The notes below the pieces were generated by a model. That model saw only the letters and a program-made list of their open reading frames with translations, was not told where the DNA came from and ran no database searches. The position numbers were made by a program, and so were the translations under genes. This document shows positions 12,990 to 16,826 of a stretch of DNA of 16,826 nt, in pieces. Numbering within the stretch: position 1 is the first letter of the stretch; each line of letters opens with the position of its first letter. Origin of the DNA: Nitrososphaerales archaeon. Its GTDB lineage: Archaea > Thermoproteota > Nitrososphaeria > Nitrososphaerales > UBA183. The stretch lies in contig JASHZW010000128.1 in NCBI GenBank assembly GCA_030042335.1, positions 1-16,826 on the forward strand, written 5' to 3'.

Positions 12990-14230
12990 AGGTCGCCGCC
13001 GGCTGGACACTCAATTGCATCGATTGCGGGACTGTCTTCGAACAGGACCCGCCGGGATATTTCTGTTCCAACTGTGGCGGGCTCCTCGAGGCGGTGAAGA
13101 AGGAATATGCAGTTTCGCGGAATGAGCTGTTCGGCAAGTCTGGTGAAGGGATTTGGCGGTTCAGGGCGCTTCTCCCCCTCGCGCAGGACATCAGCCCCGT
13201 CTCGCTCGACGAAGGGGGAACACCCCTAGTCAAGACGAAGAATATAGGGAAGGAAACCTCGTCTAGAAACCTCTACGTCAAGAATGAGGGACAGAATCCC
13301 ACTGCGTCGTTCAAGGACAGGGGTATGACGGTCTCAGTAACAAGAGCGGTGCAGACCGGGGTCCGAGTCCTCGTGTGTGCTTCGACTGGCAACACGTCAG
13401 CCTCGATGTCTGCCTACGCGGCCAGAGCCGGCAAGGGTGCCGCGATAATTCTCCCGGCAGGGAAAGTGGCAGCTGGCAAGATGGTGCAGGCAGTCGCCTA
13501 TGGCGCGAAGATAGTCAGGACGGAGGGAACCTTCGATGATGCGCTCGGAATCCTGCTCAAGTCCATCTCAGGGCTCCCCGAATTTGCCATAATGAATTCT
13601 GTCAACCCGTACAGGCTCGAGGGACAGAAGACGCTGGCGTTCGAGGTCTACGAGCAGCTCGGGTTCGTGGTTCCAGACTATCTAGTGCTTCCGGTGGGAA
13701 ACGCTGGAAATATAAGCGCAATCTGGAAGGGATTCAAGGAGCTCAAGCTCTGCGGGATTACGGACAAGGTACCGAGGATGGCGGGAGTCCAGGCCGAGGG
13801 GGCAGCACCTATCGCCAAAGCCTTCTGGAAGGGAAGCGACGCCATAACCCCCGTACAGAATCCCCGGACTGTCGCGTCGGCCATACGGATTGGCAGCCCT
13901 GCGTCATGGAAGAAGGCTCTAGCGGCCCTGAAGGAATCTGAGGGGATGGCCCTCACGGTCTCCGACGAGCAGATAGTCGCCGCGAGGAAGCTCCTAGCTT
14001 CAAGGGAAGGATTGTTCGTGGAACCAGCCAGCGCGACTCCAATTGCCGCGCTCACCGAAATCGGTTCCAAGCTTGAGCGGGATTCGCTGGTCGTATGTGT
14101 CGCTACGGGTAACGGACTGAAGGACCAAGAGTCCATCCAAGTGGATATCGACTCCACCCCCATCGCGTCGGATGGGCAGGAACTAATCGAGCTCTTCCGC
14201 AAGCTCACTGATGCGCGGACCCGAGCTTGA
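12986..14230 (+). CDS. thrC: Threonine synthase
   Basis: PLP enzyme that converts O-phosphohomoserine to threonine, the step after ThrB. The 414-aa product begins with a zinc-ribbon-like segment: Cys11, Cys14, Cys27 and Cys30 in CIDCG and CSNCGG, common in archaeal ThrC. The PLP lysine is Lys110 in NPTASFKDRGM. CASTGNTSASMSAYAARAG is the substrate/PLP loop, and LPVGNAGNISAIWKG (about 234-248) is the glycine-rich phosphate-binding loop. VVCVATGNGLKD lies near the end of the fold. The start is TTG 12986, overlapping the thrB stop by four bases (TTGA). Its last 26 bp overlap the end of the convergent NAD kinase gene. Confidence 0.96.
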   Translation: MKVAAGWTLNCIDCGTVFEQDPPGYFCSNCGGLLEAVKKEYAVSRNELFGKSGEGIWRFRALLPLAQDISPVSLDEGGTPLVKTKNIGKETSSRNLYVKNEGQNPTASFKDRGMTVSVTRAVQTGVRVLVCASTGNTSASMSAYAARAGKGAAIILPAGKVAAGKMVQAVAYGAKIVRTEGTFDDALGILLKSISGLPEFAIMNSVNPYRLEGQKTLAFEVYEQLGFVVPDYLVLPVGNAGNISAIWKGFKELKLCGITDKVPRMAGVQAEGAAPIAKAFWKGSDAITPVQNPRTVASAIRIGSPASWKKALAALKESEGMALTVSDEQIVAARKLLASREGLFVEPASATPIAALTEIGSKLERDSLVVCVATGNGLKDQESIQVDIDSTPIASDGQELIELFRKLTDARTRA

Positions 14231-15038
14231 GCACTCGCGTCTTCGCCTTGCTTGGGGCTAGGTCCACGTAATCGTTGACCCTCGTCCGTATTCCCCTCCT
14301 GGACCTCGTGAGACCAAAGAGGCGGGCGTCCGCATCTCTCGTGAGTGTAATCCTCAGACTCGTTCCCCACGGTAGGGTGTACCTAAGCGGCATCTCCGCC
14401 GTCTTGTCCCTCTTCGTGTACACGGGAGCTATGTGACAAACTCCTATCTGATTCGAGTCAATCTGCGTGAACCTGCCAGCCCTCAAACTGCCTCCGTCCT
14501 GCAGCTTGTCGACGTACGAGTAATAGCCGGCCGAGCCGGCGCTCGTACAAACTATGACGCCGTTGGCGATGGCAGACTCGCTGAAATCCACGCCTTTGCC
14601 ACGCGCTTCGACGCGGTACCTCAGGCAGTTGCTATCGGCGCCCTTCTCGAGATAGACGTCGGTGAAGATGTCGCCCTTCACGATACCGTTTATCGAAACT
14701 TGAAGTCTCCTGTATTCGAGCTCACGATAGTTACCCTGACCGATCTCCTCGAGGGCGCGCGGAAGGTCGTGTAGGTTGACCTCGGCGAGGTAGCCCTTCG
14801 AAGCCGTCGACTCGTTAGACCTGACGCTGACGAAGAGGAGTGGGATGGAGATTAGCCGGCCGTAGTGGCTGAAAATACCATCGCCGCCTACAACAATGCC
14901 GAAATCGGCACCCTTGGTTGTGAACCCGATGCCCGCTTTGTCCAACATCGGAATCATGTCCTCCCTCCTCGCCTTGGGCCTCTCTGGGTCCGTGAGAATG
15001 ACGGCCTTCAATTTTCTCTCTCTTTGTCGCGTCCTCAA
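14205..15038 (-). CDS. nadK: NAD(+) kinase (ATP-NAD kinase family)
   Basis: Makes NADP by phosphorylating NAD, cytoplasmic. At 277 aa the length is normal. Recognisable family elements are FGIVVGGDGIFSHY (the GGDG nucleotide-binding motif), GYLAEVNLHDL, ADGV-like NGVIVCTSAGSAGYYSYV (the family's TPTGSTAY segment) and IAPVYTKRDK/MPLRYTLPWG near the C-terminal domain. Two motifs depart from the bacterial consensus: GGDGI where GGDGT is usual, and TSAGSAGYY for TPTGSTAY. The TTG at 15038 overlaps the upstream stop as TTGA, the same junction as thrB/thrC. TTG at 15011, preceded by AGAGAGAG, would remove nine basic residues and give MKAVILTD, a more family-like start. The choice is open. Confidence 0.88.
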   Translation of the reverse strand: MRTRQRERKLKAVILTDPERPKARREDMIPMLDKAGIGFTTKGADFGIVVGGDGIFSHYGRLISIPLLFVSVRSNESTASKGYLAEVNLHDLPRALEEIGQGNYRELEYRRLQVSINGIVKGDIFTDVYLEKGADSNCLRYRVEARGKGVDFSESAIANGVIVCTSAGSAGYYSYVDKLQDGGSLRAGRFTQIDSNQIGVCHIAPVYTKRDKTAEMPLRYTLPWGTSLRITLTRDADARLFGLTRSRRGIRTRVNDYVDLAPSKAKTRVLKLGSAHQ

Positions 15039-16826
15039 GCATCCAGTGCAGTCTTCAGCGAGTCTAGCTCAGTTATTGGACTCCGACAGGCAAAGTTCTG
15101 ACATATGTAGACTGTGGGCCTCCCGCCGATACTAATCTTGCCCTGCGTCAGCGACTGGAGCTCGGCGACCGAGTCGTCCGGGATGGCTATAACCATGTCC
15201 GGAAGGAACTTTCTACGGATTTCCGCCAGAACCTCGCGCGACTCGGGGTCGTCCCCGATGCCCGCAACCACTATCTCGCGCGAGCCAAGCCAGAAATCGA
15301 GCGCGCACATCATGTAGGTGTATGAGGTAGGTGACGACTCCATTACGTCCACGAAGAACTTCATCGTCTTCTCCGCTTTTGTCCTGTAATCCTCCCGTCC
15401 GGTCAGGTCTGATAGCCGAAGAAGTGTCAGGGCAGCTATGGAATTGCCCGAAGGTGTCGGTCCGTCGTATGCCTCCTTTACCTTCAAAAGGAGACTCCCC
15501 GAGGAATTCGTGAAGCCACCAGAGGTGGTGTCCCAGAAAAGTTCGACCATCTTCTCGGTCAGGCTTACTGCCTGTTTCAGCCACGACCCTTCAAAAGTCG
15601 TCTCGTAGAGGTCCAGCAGCGCTGCCGCGGTGAACGCGTAGTCGTCGAGCGCGCCATCGAAGGCTGCGTCCCCATCCCTGTAGCGCCTTAGCAATCGACC
15701 ATTCTTCACTAGCTTGTTCAGCACGAAACCTGCAGCTTCGCGAGCTCCTTCAAGATACTGCTGCTCGCCGGTCACCTGGTAGGCCAGGGCGAGCGCTGAG
15801 ATGGCAAGGCCGTTCCACGAAGCGATGACCTTGTCATCGGTGGCTGGGCGCGTCCGTTTCTGCCGAGCAGTGAGCAGTCTCGTCTTCGCGTCCGAAATGA
15901 GCCGGTTGACCATTCCTGCCTCTAGGCCGTTCTTGGAACCGATGCGCTCGACAGACGAGTTTACATGAAGTATGGACCTCCCGCCTTCAAAGTTGCCTTC
16001 GGTAGTTACGCCGAAGAGCTCGTCGAACACCGTCGACTCCTCCTCGCCAACGATTTCGGCTACCTCCACGGGCGTCCAGGTGTAGTAGTAGCCCTCTCCA
16101 TCGGGTGTGTCGGCATCCTGCGCAGAATAGAAGCCGCCTTCTGGGCTCTTCATCTCCCTCAGCATCCATCCGAGAGTGTCGGCGGCGGTCCCTAGGAGGG
16201 AACTGTCGGCCGTGACTAGGTATGCCTCGAGGAAAGCTCTTGCAAGCTGGGCGTTGTCGTACAGCATCTTTTCGAAATGGGGGACAAGCCAGAATCTGTC
16301 CGTCGAGTAGCGGTGGAAGCCGCCACCAAGATGGTCGTGTATGCCACCGGCGGCCATCGATTGTAACGTCCTCTTCGCGGCTTTGAGGGCAGGTTCCTTG
16401 TGGTTCCTGCGGTAGTAGCGGAGCAGGAATTCGATGTAGGTCGGAAGCGGGAACTTGGGCGCGGGGCCGAATCCACCGTACTGTTCATCGAGGGACGAGA
16501 TGAGCTGAACGTAGGTGTCATCGAGAATCGATTTTGGAAGGTCGTCACGCCCCTGGATGGCGTAGCTCTCTTGAAGGACCCTGACCATCTCGTCCGAATC
16601 TCTGATTACATCGTCTTTCTTGTTCGCCCAAAGGTCTGAGATGAAATCGAGTACCTGGGGGAAGCTCGGTAGCCCGTGCCTAGGGATGGGTGGGAAGTAG
16701 GTTCCCCCATAGAACGGCTTCAGGTCTGGTGTGAGAAAGACGGAGAGCGGCCAGCCGCCCTGTCCGTGCATGGCCATCACTGCCTTCATGTAAATCTCGT
16801 CTATGTCGGGGCGCTCTTCCCTGTCT
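15035..16826 (-). CDS. Thioredoxin-domain (DUF255, YyaL/SSP411-type) protein, N-terminus cut by window edge
   Basis: The frame is open to the right edge. Reading in from there gives DREERPDIDEIYMKAVMAM, the centre of the thioredoxin-like domain, so the internal ATG at 16789 is not the start. About 80-90 N-terminal residues, including the CxxC-containing segment expected in this family, lie outside. GQGGWPLSVFLTPDLKPFYGGTYFPP completes the thioredoxin-like domain. The remaining 500 or so residues form the helical (alpha/alpha)6 barrel typical of YyaL/spermatogenesis-associated protein 20, with GGIHDHLGGGFHRYSTD and HFEKMLYDNAQLARAFLEAY, then GGFYSAQDADTPDGEGYYYTW and KVIASWNGLAISALALA. The biochemical function of the family is not established. 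NAD kinase follows with a TTGA overlap. Confidence 0.92.
   Translation of the reverse strand, partial: DREERPDIDEIYMKAVMAMHGQGGWPLSVFLTPDLKPFYGGTYFPPIPRHGLPSFPQVLDFISDLWANKKDDVIRDSDEMVRVLQESYAIQGRDDLPKSILDDTYVQLISSLDEQYGGFGPAPKFPLPTYIEFLLRYYRRNHKEPALKAAKRTLQSMAAGGIHDHLGGGFHRYSTDRFWLVPHFEKMLYDNAQLARAFLEAYLVTADSSLLGTAADTLGWMLREMKSPEGGFYSAQDADTPDGEGYYYTWTPVEVAEIVGEEESTVFDELFGVTTEGNFEGGRSILHVNSSVERIGSKNGLEAGMVNRLISDAKTRLLTARQKRTRPATDDKVIASWNGLAISALALAYQVTGEQQYLEGAREAAGFVLNKLVKNGRLLRRYRDGDAAFDGALDDYAFTAAALLDLYETTFEGSWLKQAVSLTEKMVELFWDTTSGGFTNSSGSLLLKVKEAYDGPTPSGNSIAALTLLRLSDLTGREDYRTKAEKTMKFFVDVMESSPTSYTYMMCALDFWLGSREIVVAGIGDDPESREVLAEIRRKFLPDMVIAIPDDSVAELQSLTQGKISIGGRPTVYICQNFACRSPITELDSLKTALDA

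Noticed and set aside
1..16826. CRISPR arrays, tRNA/rRNA genes, transposases, integrases, toxin-antitoxin or defence genes
   Set aside because: I looked on both strands and found no regularly spaced repeats, tRNA-like cloverleafs, mobile-element proteins or defence-type domains; the window is tightly packed with housekeeping genes.

Overview
The window looks like a chromosomal segment of an archaeon with moderately high GC. The evidence is a helicase of the archaeal Hef type, an archaeal type I glutamine synthetase beside an Lrp/AsnC regulator, many GTG/TTG starts, and TATA-like boxes about 25-30 nt upstream of start codons, as expected for leaderless mRNAs. Acyl-CoA dehydrogenase and CoxG-like genes hint at a heterotrophic lifestyle. 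A relative of Nitrososphaeria/Thermoproteota is my guess, but the sequence alone does not fix the lineage.

Layout, left to right. 1-1706 (minus): a metal (Zn/Mn-type) ABC uptake operon, with an anchored substrate-binding protein followed by the ATPase, which runs off the left edge. 1884-2360 (minus): an SRPBCC-fold protein. 2458-4491: glutamine synthetase (minus) divergent from an Lrp/AsnC regulator (plus), with an inverted repeat between them. 4532-6443 (plus): an unrecognised 112-aa protein, an extended SDR (NAD-dependent epimerase) with no canonical start codon, and endonuclease III. 6447-7681 (minus): a SAM methyltransferase and a dUTPase/dCTP-deaminase-fold protein. 7727-8395 (plus): a roughly seven-helix membrane protein, possibly UbiA-like, divergent from the methyltransferase. 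8400-8609 (minus): a small zinc ribbon. 8685-10398 (plus): acyl-CoA dehydrogenase and a CoxG-like protein. 10407-11960 (minus): a helicase-only Hef/FANCM-type protein. 12057-14230 (plus): homoserine kinase and threonine synthase, overlapping by TTGA. 14205-16826 (minus): a YyaL/SSP411-type (DUF255) protein cut by the right edge, followed by NAD kinase, again joined by a TTGA overlap.

How the genes relate. GlnA/Lrp is a nitrogen-assimilation pair. ThrB/ThrC are the last two steps of threonine synthesis. Nth and the dUTPase-like enzyme both limit damaged or unwanted bases in DNA, and Hef acts at forks. The rest is housekeeping and lipid or acyl-CoA metabolism.

I did not see a CRISPR array, an integrase, an insertion sequence, an RNA gene or an obvious defence system. 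The most interesting signals are small. (1) One base, 4859, appears to have removed both the epimerase start codon and the upstream gene's stop from a classic ATGA overlap. (2) A 13-bp duplication brackets a 121-bp insert-like segment that seems to have replaced the original end of the metal-binding protein. (3) Several repeat-structured divergent promoters are present. No intergenic stretch exceeds 300 bases; the longest is about 177 bp (1707-1883), an AT-rich promoter region.
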